Position numbers and translations under genes: made by a program | Shown here: positions 13,348 through 21,266 of the stretch, in pieces | Position numbering within the stretch: position 1 is the stretch's first letter | How the letters are laid out: each line of letters opens with the position of its first letter | The notes under the pieces: generated by a model | Databases searched by the model: none | What the model was told of the DNA's origin: nothing | What the model saw: only the letters and a program-made list of their open reading frames with translations | Assembly: GCA_035551455.1 (NCBI GenBank) | Contig: DASZMZ010000349.1 | Location: 1 to 23,001 of the forward strand | DNA length: 23,001 nt | Source: Sulfopaludibacter sp035551455 | GTDB lineage: Bacteria; Acidobacteriota; Terriglobia; Bryobacterales; Bryobacteraceae | Reading direction: 5' to 3'

Positions 13348-14982
13348 CTAGGCTTGGCGCGCCAGTTCCATCTTGCGCTGCTTGAGCGAGAGCAGATAGC
13401 TCTGGTGCTCCTGGTACAGGGTGCCAAAACCGGCCCAGTAGTAGCCGAAGACGAACAGACCTAAGAACGGAACCGAGAAGTAATTGAAAGTCTCGATAGC
13501 GAACACGATCATGGCCAGGAAGTACGTGCCCATGAAGATCTCCGCGTAAGGCAGCCAACCACTCCGCCGCTTGTATTTCTTGGCTTCCAGATTCATGGGC
13601 CGGTCGCCGATGGCGTACTTCGGCGTGCGCGCGAAACTGGTCTGTATGCCAAATAGCGCTTCCAGAACAGCGCGCGTATTGATGATCGTAAGACCCACGC
13701 CAATCGCCATCAACATCGGCAGCATCAGGACCGACCGCTTCCAGTTTCTGGGGTACAGTTCCCGCTGCGCAATCACATAAAATGCCGAGATCGACCAGAA
13801 GGATGCGGCGATCAGCGGCAAATCGATGAACACCATCTGCCACACGCCCATATAGAAGCGCACGATCATGACCGGCAGCATCAACATCGACAGCACGATC
13901 ATCAGGGGATAGGAGATGTTCGGCGTCAGATGCATGACCGCCTCAGCCTTCACCCGCTTCGGCAGATCAGCCTTCAAAATGGCCGGCAGCAGTTTCTTGG
14001 CAACCTGAGTCAAACCCTTGGCCCAACGCGACTGCTGCACCTGGAAGCCGTGCATTTCCACGGGCAGCTCAGAGGGGCAATCCAGCCCCGGCAGATACAT
14101 GAAGCGCCAGCCCTTGAGCTGTGCCCGATAACTCAGGTCGGAATCTTCGGTGAGGGTATCGTGCTGCCAGCCGCCGGCATCGGCGATCATCGCCTTGCGC
14201 AGAATACCCGCGGTGCCGTTGAAATTGAAAAAGAGACCCGCACGCGAGCGCGCGCCGTGCTCCAGAATAAAGTGGCCGTCCAGCAGCATCGCTTCCACTT
14301 CCGTGAGGAAGTTGTAGTCGCGATTCAGATAGCTCCAGCGGGTCTGCACCACGCCGACTTTGGGATCGGCAAAGAAATGTACGGTCTTGAGCAGGAAGTC
14401 CGCCGGTGGGCAAAAGTCCGCATCGAAGACTGCCACGAAATCACCCGTTGCCGTTTCCAGCCCTTCCTGAAGAGCGCCGGCCTTGTAGCCGTGGCGGTTG
14501 GACCGGTGGTGATATTCGATGGGATAGCCGATGGTGCGGTAGCGTTCCACCAGAGCTTCGGCGAACGGCGCCGTGTCGTCGGTGGAATCGTCCAGGACCT
14601 GAATTTGCAGCAGTTCCTTCGGGTACTCGATTTTGAGCACTTCCTCAATCAGGCGCTCGGTCACGTACCGCTCGTTATATAGCGGCAGTTGAATCGTAAC
14701 GGGCGGGAGTTGCTCGAAGCGGACGGCGGGATGCGTCACCCCTTCACCGCGGTGCTTAAAGTACGTGCGAATCACTTCGTAGCGGTGAATGCCATAGACC
14801 GACAGCACCACCAGAATGGCGAAGTACGGAATCAACATTGCCCAATCGAACCAGGCCAATTGATGAATTCCGGCAAACGTATTGTCCGACAGACGCTGTA
14901 TCAGGCGTTGGGTTTCAGAGGTGTGAACGAATAGCGCCAGCGGCAAACTTACGGGCATAAAAGGAATTGCGCCTCTCGGCAT
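13348..14982 (-). CDS. Membrane family 2 glycosyltransferase, cellulose/mannan-synthase-like
   Basis: This 544-aa processive-type glycosyltransferase has one N-terminal helix (about residues 46-65), a cytoplasmic GT-A domain and four or five C-terminal helices. Catalytic landmarks are DDSTDDT (131-137), DADF (187-190) for the metal-sugar nucleotide, TEDSDLSYRA with the likely base Asp280, and QQSRW (316-320), the QxxRW acceptor-binding motif. Such enzymes polymerise and extrude a beta-linked polysaccharide such as cellulose or glucomannan. No PilZ domain or BcsB-like partner is visible, so the product is uncertain. A second in-frame ATG at 14958 is an alternative start. It follows the DinB-like gene on the same strand and ends four bases from the ABC ATPase stop. 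Confidence 0.9.
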   Translation of the reverse strand: MPRGAIPFMPVSLPLALFVHTSETQRLIQRLSDNTFAGIHQLAWFDWAMLIPYFAILVVLSVYGIHRYEVIRTYFKHRGEGVTHPAVRFEQLPPVTIQLPLYNERYVTERLIEEVLKIEYPKELLQIQVLDDSTDDTAPFAEALVERYRTIGYPIEYHHRSNRHGYKAGALQEGLETATGDFVAVFDADFCPPADFLLKTVHFFADPKVGVVQTRWSYLNRDYNFLTEVEAMLLDGHFILEHGARSRAGLFFNFNGTAGILRKAMIADAGGWQHDTLTEDSDLSYRAQLKGWRFMYLPGLDCPSELPVEMHGFQVQQSRWAKGLTQVAKKLLPAILKADLPKRVKAEAVMHLTPNISYPLMIVLSMLMLPVMIVRFYMGVWQMVFIDLPLIAASFWSISAFYVIAQRELYPRNWKRSVLMLPMLMAIGVGLTIINTRAVLEALFGIQTSFARTPKYAIGDRPMNLEAKKYKRRSGWLPYAEIFMGTYFLAMIVFAIETFNYFSVPFLGLFVFGYYWAGFGTLYQEHQSYLLSLKQRKMELARQA

Positions 14983-15017
14983 CCTAATATTAACAAACTT
15001 GCACGGCCCCGCGGAGG

Positions 15018-15036
15018 CCGCCCGCCGGCGGGCTGG
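15018..15036 (-). terminator. GC-rich palindrome between DinB-like gene and glycosyltransferase
   Basis: A perfect 14-base palindrome GCCCGCCGGCGGGC (15020-15033) starts 4 bases after the DinB-like stop. A second GC-rich inverted repeat (GGCC...GGCC, 15005-15019) adjoins it. It can form a strong hairpin. A proper T run is missing, so it may be a weak or factor-assisted terminator. Confidence 0.35.
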
Positions 15037-15037
15037 T

Positions 15038-15547
15038 TTACTTCTGCACGGCTGCCGCGCTCAGGTGCTTATAAAAGCCCAGATCGGCGCCGGTCAGCAT
15101 CTTGGTGGCGAAGAGAATCTGGCCGGTGTGCATGGAAAAATGCTCCACTACGTGATAGATCGCCTCGAGCACGGTGCCGTGGTAGCCCTGAATACTGCGC
15201 AATTCCGCTAACTGGCTGCCGGTCAGCGGCTCGATGGTCGCGACGGCTTCCTGTACGGTACCGCGCAGGCGGGCAATCAGAGCGTCAACGCCCACTCCGC
15301 CGCGCGAGGCGAATTCCTTGTCGCGTTCGCGGACATCGGGCTGGTTGCCGACTCCGGCAACGATCCACTGGCGGACATTGCCGCTCAGGTGCAGCACCAG
15401 ATTTCCGATGGCATTTTCGTTATCGCTGCCGCGCGCCCAAATCTGGTCTTCGCTCAGCAGTTTGAGGGAGGTTTCGATGCGGCCGGTCAACTCCGTGAGC
15501 TTCTCGGAGGAATACTTCAGGAAGGCTTGTTCCAGGCTCGAATCCAT
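15038..15547 (-). CDS. DinB-like (DUF1572-type) four-helix protein
   Basis: This 169-aa protein follows the DinB/YfiT fold pattern. Four amphipathic helices carry three metal-ligand His residues, His53 (LVLHLSGNVRQW), His136 and His140 (VVEHFSMHTGQI). In this superfamily the His triad binds a divalent metal. Some members are thiol transferases, but most, including DUF1572 types, have no known reaction. The length and the LHLSGNxRQW and HFSMHxGQI motifs match that subgroup. It lies divergent from trmFO with 57 bases between the starts. A GC-rich hairpin follows the stop. The biochemical role cannot be inferred from its neighbours. Confidence 0.85.
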   Translation of the reverse strand: MDSSLEQAFLKYSSEKLTELTGRIETSLKLLSEDQIWARGSDNENAIGNLVLHLSGNVRQWIVAGVGNQPDVRERDKEFASRGGVGVDALIARLRGTVQEAVATIEPLTGSQLAELRSIQGYHGTVLEAIYHVVEHFSMHTGQILFATKMLTGADLGFYKHLSAAAVQK

Positions 15548-15582
15548 CCTCCGATCTTACCCTTTCTCCTGAGGCTACAGGT

Positions 15583-15600
15583 ATCCTGAAGGGACAGGAT
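15583..15600 (+). promoter_or_regulatory. Small hairpin displaying the trmFO ribosome binding site
   Basis: ATCCTG (15583-15588) and CAGGAT (15595-15600) are perfect complements, with AAGGGA in the loop. The loop is the best Shine-Dalgarno candidate for the TTG start at 15605, 10 bases away. It may tune translation; this is inferred from sequence only. Confidence 0.4.
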
Positions 15601-15604
15601 CCCA

Positions 15605-16939
15605 TTGAAACCCATTCACATCATTGGCGGAGGACTCGCCGGCTCGGAAGCGGCATGGCAGGTGGCCCGGCGAGGACTGCGCGCCATCCTCCATGAAATG
15701 CGGCCCGAGCGCCGCACCCCGGCCCATCAGACCGACCGCCTGGCCGAACTTGTGTGCAGCAACTCGCTCAAGAGCGAATCGCTTTCCACCGCGCCGTGGC
15801 TGCTCAAAGAGGAACTCCGACGTTTGGATTCGCTGCTCATCTCCACCGCGCAAAAGGCGCGTGTGCCCGGCGGACACGCTCTCACAGTGGACCGCGACCT
15901 GTTCGCCGAAGGCGTGACCCAGGCGATTGCCGGTGAGCCTCTGATCGAATTGCGGCGCGAAGAAGTCACTTCCCTTCCCGATGATGCGACGGTCATCATC
16001 GCTACAGGCCCCCTCACCAGCGAGCCTCTGGCCGAAGAAGTGGCGCGCCTGACCGGCTCCGGCAGGCTGTTTTTCTACGACTCCATCAGCCCCATTGTCG
16101 ATGCCGAGAGTGTGGATACCAGCATCGCATTCTGGGCCTCCCGCTACGGCAAATCCACCGACGGCACCGACGATTATCTGAACTGTCCCTTCGACCGCGA
16201 CCAGTACGAGCGCTTCGTCGACGAACTGATGAAGGCGCAGCACGTCACCGCGCATATCGAAGAGGACAAGACGCCGTTCTTTGAGGCCTGCCTGCCGATC
16301 GAAGAGATCGCGCGGCGCGGCCGCGACACCCTGCGATTCGGTCCCATGAAGCCGATGGGCCTGACCGATCCGCGTACCGGCCGGCGGCCGTATGCCGTGG
16401 TCCAACTCCGGCAGGAGAGTTTGCGTGCGCAGAGCTTCAACCTGGTGGGCTTCCAGAACTCGCTGAAGTTCGGCGAGCAGGCGCGCATTCTGCGCATGAT
16501 CCCCGGCCTGGAAAATGGCGAGTTCCTGCGCTTCGGCCAAATTCATCGCAACACCTACATCAATGCGCCGGCCCTGCTGACGCCCACACTCCAACTGCGC
16601 ACACGCCCCGACGTTTTCTTCGCCGGACAGATCTCCGGAGTGGAGGGCTACGTGGAGGCCATCGCCACCGGACTGATGGCGGGCATGCATGCCGCGTCGC
16701 TGGCGGCCGGGGAGAGTCCGCTGCCGCTGCCGCGGGAGACCGCCCTGGGCTCGCTCTGCCACTACATTTCGGGCGCGGACCCGGCCCACTATCAGCCCGC
16801 CAACATCACCTTCGACCTGCTGCCGCAACTGGACGACGAGACCCGCCAGAAACTGCGGCGCGACAAGCAGGCGCGCCATGCCGAAGTCTGCCGCCGCGCC
16901 CAAGTGGCGTTGGAGGAGTACCTGCAAGTCCATGTCTGA
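15605..16939 (+). CDS. trmFO: TrmFO, folate/FAD-dependent tRNA (uracil-54-C5) methyltransferase
   Basis: This 444-aa flavoprotein makes ribothymidine at position 54 of tRNA, using methylenetetrahydrofolate as carbon donor and FADH2 as reductant. It opens with the FAD-binding motif IIGGGLAGSEAAWQ (residues 6-19). The two catalytic Cys residues are Cys51 (LVCSNSLKSE) and Cys229 (FFEACLPIEE), which match Cys53 and Cys226 of the Bacillus enzyme. Other typical blocks are RFGPMKPMGLTDPRTGRRPY, QISGVEGYVE and the end of the FAD domain near GLMAGMHA. The length matches the family. Start is TTG at 15605, just before the conserved KPIHIIGGG. The last eight bases overlap the recombinase start (ATGTCTGA). 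Confidence 0.96.
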   Translation: MKPIHIIGGGLAGSEAAWQVARRGLRAILHEMRPERRTPAHQTDRLAELVCSNSLKSESLSTAPWLLKEELRRLDSLLISTAQKARVPGGHALTVDRDLFAEGVTQAIAGEPLIELRREEVTSLPDDATVIIATGPLTSEPLAEEVARLTGSGRLFFYDSISPIVDAESVDTSIAFWASRYGKSTDGTDDYLNCPFDRDQYERFVDELMKAQHVTAHIEEDKTPFFEACLPIEEIARRGRDTLRFGPMKPMGLTDPRTGRRPYAVVQLRQESLRAQSFNLVGFQNSLKFGEQARILRMIPGLENGEFLRFGQIHRNTYINAPALLTPTLQLRTRPDVFFAGQISGVEGYVEAIATGLMAGMHAASLAAGESPLPLPRETALGSLCHYISGADPAHYQPANITFDLLPQLDDETRQKLRRDKQARHAEVCRRAQVALEEYLQVHV

Positions 16940-17831
16940 ACTCGGGCGGCAAATCGAGTTGTATCTCCAGGAACTGGTGCGCGCCGGGTCATCGGCGCAC
17001 ACGGTCCACGCCTATACGACCGATCTGCACCAGTTCCTGACCTATCTCTCGCCTCCCGAAACGGAGCCGCCGACGCCTTCCGCCATCGACCTGCTGACGC
17101 TGCGCGAATGGCTGGCCTGGCTCTACACCCAAAAACTGACCAGCGTGACGATGCGCCGCAAACTCGCCGCGGTGCGCAGCCTGTTCCACTTCATGTCGGC
17201 GCAGGGCGTTGTGACCGTGAACGTGGCCAAACTGGTGCGCACGCCCAAGGCGCCCAAGAAACTGCCCGACGTGATGACGGCAGAGCAAATGAATACGCTG
17301 GTCGACGGCGTGGCCGCCGATCAACTGGAGCGGCCGTTTCCCGTCCGCGACCGCGCCCTGTTCGAGATTCTCTACGGCTGCGGATTGCGGGTGAGCGAAC
17401 TGGTGGGCCTGAACCTGGAAGATCTGGATCGCACCGAGCACTGGCTGCGCGTCCGCGGTAAGGGCCGCAAGGAGCGGCAGGTGCCGGTGCCCGGTCAGGC
17501 TGCCGCGTCGCTGGAGCGTTACCTCGGCGAGCGGCGCGTGGTCCGCGAACAGCCCGCCGTCTTCCTGAATTACCTGGGCACGCGATTGACCGCCCGCGGC
17601 GTCAGCAAAATCGTGAAATTCTACGCGACGGCGATTTCGGGCGACCCCTCCATTCATCCCCACGGTTTCCGGCACGCGTACGCCACGCACCTGCTGGCCG
17701 ACGGCGCAGACCTCCGCGCCATCCAGGAACTGCTGGGCCACGCGCGCCTTTCCACCACGCAAAAGTACACCCAGGTCTCGCTGACCAATCTCATGGCGGT
17801 ATACGATAAGGCGCATCCAAAAGCGCACTGA
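16932..17831 (+). CDS. xerC: Tyrosine recombinase of the XerC/XerD type
   Basis: This 299-aa protein has an N-terminal SAM-like core-binding domain (about 1-100) and a catalytic domain. The catalytic set is Arg153 (GCGLRVSELVGL), Lys177 in the RGKGRKERQVP hairpin, His244 and Arg247 (HPHGFRHAYATHLL), His270 (LLGHARLSTTQ) and the nucleophile Tyr279 (KYTQVS). Length and motifs match chromosomal XerC/XerD, which resolve chromosome dimers at dif; HxFRH is a minor variation of HxLRH. The overlap with trmFO and the MATE gene 3 bases after its stop suggest a housekeeping enzyme rather than an integrase. XerC versus XerD cannot be decided by eye. The ATG at 16932 is chosen because the upstream extension of the frame only shadows trmFO. 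Confidence 0.92.
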   Translation: MSELGRQIELYLQELVRAGSSAHTVHAYTTDLHQFLTYLSPPETEPPTPSAIDLLTLREWLAWLYTQKLTSVTMRRKLAAVRSLFHFMSAQGVVTVNVAKLVRTPKAPKKLPDVMTAEQMNTLVDGVAADQLERPFPVRDRALFEILYGCGLRVSELVGLNLEDLDRTEHWLRVRGKGRKERQVPVPGQAAASLERYLGERRVVREQPAVFLNYLGTRLTARGVSKIVKFYATAISGDPSIHPHGFRHAYATHLLADGADLRAIQELLGHARLSTTQKYTQVSLTNLMAVYDKAHPKAH

Positions 17832-17833
17832 CC

Positions 17834-19177
17834 ATGATCCCGCTCAGCGAAGTGCGAAGGGAGTTTCGTCCTATGCTCCGTCTGGCCGCCCCTTTGGCGC
17901 TGGCGGAATTGGGCTGGATGACCATGGGCATTGTGGACAGCATCATGGCCGGCCGCATCGGCGCGGCGTCGCTGGGCGCGGGCAGCCTGGGCACCATGGT
18001 CTTCTACCCCATCGTGATTGCCGCTACCGGCATGCTGCTGGGCATGGACACGCTGGTGGCGCAGGCTCACGGCGCCAACGACCGGATGGAGACGCGCCGC
18101 AGCCTGATAGCCGGCCTCTGGGTGGGCATCGCACTGACCCCGGTCACGGTGCTGCTGATTCTCGGCTTGATGCCGCTGCTGCGCGCAGTGGGCACGACTC
18201 CGCGCGTCATGGAATTGCTGCTGCCGTATACGAAGGCGCTGTGCTGGGGCATCGGCAGTCTGATGCTGTTCGCCGCGTTCCGGCGCTATCTGCAGGCGCT
18301 CGATATTGTGAAGCCCGTGATGTTCGCGCTGGTCAGCGCCAACCTGATCAACGTATTCGGCAACTGGCTGCTGATGTACGGGCATTGGGGCTTCCGGGCG
18401 ATGGGGCTGGAAGGCTCCGGCTGGTCCACCTCCATCTCGCGATTCTATATGGCGGGTGTGCTGCTCATCGTGATTGTGCGGCATGAGGCTCAGACCGGCA
18501 ACCTGATCTCCGCCATGTCGTGGCGGCCCGATCTCGAACGCATCCGTCGCTTGGCGGGGCTCGGCCTGCCGGCGGCGCTCCAAATGCTGTTCGAAGGCGC
18601 GGTCTTCGGCATCGTCACGGTGTTTGCCGGCACGCTGGATGAAGTCTCGCTGGCGGCGCACAGCATCGCCGTGCAGGTGATTGCCACCACCTTCATGGTG
18701 CCGCTGGGCATCAGTTCGGCGGCGGCGGTTCGGGTGGGGCAGGCGGCGGGCCGCAAGGACTCGCACGGCGCCGCCCGCGCAGGCTGGACTGGACTGCTGC
18801 TGAGCACCATCTTCATGGGCACCGCCGGGATTTGCATGGCGCTCGCGCCCCGCGCCATCGTGCGCCTCTTCATCGCGGACACCGCGGTGGTGGCGTCCGG
18901 CGGACTGCTGGTGCGGATCGCCGCGCTCTTCGAATTATTCGATGGCTTTCAGATTGTCTCCACAGGCGCGCTGCGCGGACTCGGCGATACGCGGAGCGCT
19001 ATGATTGCTCACCTGGTGGGCTACTGGCTCCTGGGAATTCCCATCATCTATGTGCTGTGCTACCCGCTGCATTGGGGGGTGACGGGAATCTGGGTGGGCC
19101 TCACGGCGGCGCTCATGCTGATCGGAAGCCTGCTGGTGGCCTCCTGGAAACGAGCCGTCAGGGGACTGTCGAATTGA
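17834..19177 (+). CDS. MATE-family multidrug/cation efflux transporter (NorM/DinF-like)
   Basis: This 447-aa inner-membrane protein has about twelve hydrophobic segments in two similar halves, the MATE layout. The N-terminal half starts with REFRPMLRLAAPLALAELGW and the MGIVDSIMAGRIG motif typical of helix 1. In the second half, LAGLGLPAALQMLFEGAVFG repeats that pattern. Family members exchange Na+ or H+ for cationic drugs or metabolites; substrate and ion cannot be read from the sequence. The ATG at 17834 lies 2 bases after the recombinase stop, so translation is probably coupled. The downstream space before the convergent barrel gene holds a CGCTGAGG repeat. Confidence 0.93.
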   Translation: MIPLSEVRREFRPMLRLAAPLALAELGWMTMGIVDSIMAGRIGAASLGAGSLGTMVFYPIVIAATGMLLGMDTLVAQAHGANDRMETRRSLIAGLWVGIALTPVTVLLILGLMPLLRAVGTTPRVMELLLPYTKALCWGIGSLMLFAAFRRYLQALDIVKPVMFALVSANLINVFGNWLLMYGHWGFRAMGLEGSGWSTSISRFYMAGVLLIVIVRHEAQTGNLISAMSWRPDLERIRRLAGLGLPAALQMLFEGAVFGIVTVFAGTLDEVSLAAHSIAVQVIATTFMVPLGISSAAAVRVGQAAGRKDSHGAARAGWTGLLLSTIFMGTAGICMALAPRAIVRLFIADTAVVASGGLLVRIAALFELFDGFQIVSTGALRGLGDTRSAMIAHLVGYWLLGIPIIYVLCYPLHWGVTGIWVGLTAALMLIGSLLVASWKRAVRGLSN

Positions 19178-19202
19178 CGGGCTAAAGCAAAATGTTTTTC
19201 AC

Positions 19203-19226
19203 CGCTGAGGCGCTGAGGCGCTGAGG
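19203..19226. repeat. Triple tandem repeat CGCTGAGG
   Basis: Three perfect copies of CGCTGAGG run from 19203 to 19226, followed by a related GCGGAGG. They sit in the 68-base gap between the convergent MATE and barrel genes. Similar GAGGCG-rich intergenic repeats are dispersed in many bacterial genomes. No hairpin with a T run is present, so this is not an obvious terminator. Confidence 0.75.
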
Positions 19227-19245
19227 AAAACGCGGAGGCAGAAGC

Positions 19246-21261
19246 TCAGAACGACCAGAGGAGGCTGGTATAGCCGGTATGGGCGTGGTAGTTTTGCGAG
19301 TAACTGAAGAGCTGGAACTGCTCCCCGTAACCGTAGAACTGGTAGCCGGCATTCCAACGGAGCTTGGGCGTGAGACGCACGCTGACTCGGGCCATGGGCG
19401 ATTGGTAGGTGAGGGGAAAGGTCTGGAACGCGCTCAACTGCGCCTGGACCGGATCCGTTACGCCCGCCGGAACCTGAGTCGAGCGGCCATCGCCTGTATC
19501 TTTCGTGATGGCATAGCCCAGGAAGAGATCGGCGCGCTTCACGATGCTGAAGCGGACGCCCAGATTGGCGGCATGGATATTGCTGATGTAGATGGACGAG
19601 TATCCCGTCTGTAACTGCGTGCCCGACGTGCCGGCGAAGAACTGCAGCGCCCCCACGGTATCCAGATGGAGCTTGGTGTAACTGGCGTCGAACGAGAGCC
19701 AATCGCGGAACGAGTAGGATGCCGAAGCGCCGGTGGTCCTGGATCGTGAACTGAAACTCAGCAGATTCAGGGGCGCATTTTCGTTGTACACCTGGTGGTA
19801 CTGCGCCATCAATTGCAGTTTCCTGGTCCGATACTGAACCCGACCGCCCAGCGTGTGATAGTTGCGGTCCGAGATGGTGGCCAGCGGATGGCTGGCATGG
19901 CCGACTTCGCCGTCTAAATTCACCGTGAGCGGCTTAATGGGACGCAGACGAATGCCCAGCCGTCCGGCATTCAAGTGGCTGTCCGATTGGTACAGACTGT
20001 TGAAGTTCGTGCCGGCAATCTGGGGATAGACGAAGGCCTCTTCAAAGCGAATCTGGCGATCGGAATAGACGTAGCCCGCGTACAGGCCCAGCCAGTTGCG
20101 GACGCGATAGTTGATATCGGTGGAATTGGCGATGGTGCGGACGCCCAGGAAATCGAAATTCAGCGTGGTGGCCTGGCCGGTGCCGTTATCGAACTGAGTC
20201 AGGTAAGAATCGCCATCGATGCGGGTATTGTGGACCGTTGTGGTGTTGACCAGCGTGATCTTGTCGGTGGGAAAGAGGCTGGCGCTAAAGTCCGCGGCCA
20301 TGACGGGCCGCTGCGCATTTCCGGCCATCACGACCTGGCGGTTGGCGGCGCCGCCGAAGCGGCTGAGTCCCACATCCAGCTCATTCATGGCGAAATCGCG
20401 ATTGCCGGAGACGTAGGTGATGCGGGCGTTCATGCCCCAGCGCTTGTGATCGGCGTGGAGATTGCCGAGCCAGCCGGGGTTCGACCCGTGATACGGCTCG
20501 GAGCGCTGCAACTGCTGGAGCGTGGTGGAATCGAAGGGCGCAGTGGAGACTTCGCTGCCGTTGAAAGTGGCGGTGGAATCGTCCTTGTAGAACTCCCAGG
20601 TGTGGCGCAGGGTGAGGGTGAAGCCGGCGAAGGCCGCGGTCATTCCGGCGCGATATTCATTCCACTCCCGACGCACGTCGGTGAAGTAGGGAAAGGCCAC
20701 GCCGCGATTGTCGAAGAGTTGGATGGTGCTAAGCGCGGGGCCGGTCTGGTCGTTCCGGCTGTACCCGAGGTCGAAATGCACCTTGGATTGCGGGAACAGG
20801 GTCAGATCGTGATCCTGCAGGCGGCGGCGCGTGTCCATCTGGTGGAGTCCGTCGGCAACGGTCAGTCCGGGATTGTAGAACTCGTCGAGGCGCCACGTCA
20901 TGTCGTAGCGATAGAGGCCGTTCTTCTGAATCCGCAGGTTCACGGCCTGGTAGGGATCGTTGCCCAGGCCAATGGTATTGAGCAGGATCTCGTCGAAGTA
21001 CTTGCCATGCCCGTCCTTCGAATTGATGCCGAAGCTGCTGCTCAACAGGCGGATGCCGTTGCCGTAGTTGACGTCGCTGCGGTACATCCCGAGATCGCCG
21101 CCCACCAGGCTCCAGCGGTAGCCGGTTTCGAAGGAATTGGTGAAGTTGTAATTGCCGGTGTTTTCCCCACGAGGAGAGCCCACCTGTTCGGGAGTGGGGG
21201 CCACCGTCTGCTGTGCCGCCAACCTGCCGAACGCCGCGAAAATCAGTAGAGTTTTCAGCAT
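19246..21261 (-). CDS. Outer-membrane beta-barrel protein, MtrB/PioB-like porin partner of the decaheme cytochrome
   Basis: This 671-aa protein starts with a short signal peptide (MLKTLLIFAAFGRLAAQ) and then consists of alternating-residue strands rich in aromatic ends, such as YRYDMTWRLDEF, AANLGVRFSIVKRADLFLGY and RWNAGYQFYGYG. The final residues SLLWSF end in Phe, the BAM insertion signal. Size and pattern fit the large barrels (MtrB/PioB/DmsF-like) that surround a decaheme cytochrome and let electrons cross the outer membrane. Sequence similarity is weak by eye, and the role rests largely on the adjacent cytochrome gene. The ATG lies 5 bases after the cytochrome stop. A TGAGG ribosome site overlaps that stop, so the two are co-translated. 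Confidence 0.75.
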   Translation of the reverse strand: MLKTLLIFAAFGRLAAQQTVAPTPEQVGSPRGENTGNYNFTNSFETGYRWSLVGGDLGMYRSDVNYGNGIRLLSSSFGINSKDGHGKYFDEILLNTIGLGNDPYQAVNLRIQKNGLYRYDMTWRLDEFYNPGLTVADGLHQMDTRRRLQDHDLTLFPQSKVHFDLGYSRNDQTGPALSTIQLFDNRGVAFPYFTDVRREWNEYRAGMTAAFAGFTLTLRHTWEFYKDDSTATFNGSEVSTAPFDSTTLQQLQRSEPYHGSNPGWLGNLHADHKRWGMNARITYVSGNRDFAMNELDVGLSRFGGAANRQVVMAGNAQRPVMAADFSASLFPTDKITLVNTTTVHNTRIDGDSYLTQFDNGTGQATTLNFDFLGVRTIANSTDINYRVRNWLGLYAGYVYSDRQIRFEEAFVYPQIAGTNFNSLYQSDSHLNAGRLGIRLRPIKPLTVNLDGEVGHASHPLATISDRNYHTLGGRVQYRTRKLQLMAQYHQVYNENAPLNLLSFSSRSRTTGASASYSFRDWLSFDASYTKLHLDTVGALQFFAGTSGTQLQTGYSSIYISNIHAANLGVRFSIVKRADLFLGYAITKDTGDGRSTQVPAGVTDPVQAQLSAFQTFPLTYQSPMARVSVRLTPKLRWNAGYQFYGYGEQFQLFSYSQNYHAHTGYTSLLWSF

Positions 21262-21266
21262 GGCGG

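Noticed and set aside
16689..16931. N-terminal extension of the Xer recombinase
   Set aside because: This stretch lies inside trmFO and encodes Arg/Pro-rich noise. The recombinase domain begins at the ATG at 16932.
15575..17002. Minus-strand frame of 475 aa opposite trmFO
   Set aside because: Shadow of a clearly conserved gene; no motif of its own.
19975..21249. Plus-strand frame of 424 aa opposite the barrel gene
   Set aside because: Repeating V/G/A/E-rich translation is typical of the antisense of a beta-barrel gene. The minus-strand reading has a signal peptide, coupling and a terminal Phe.
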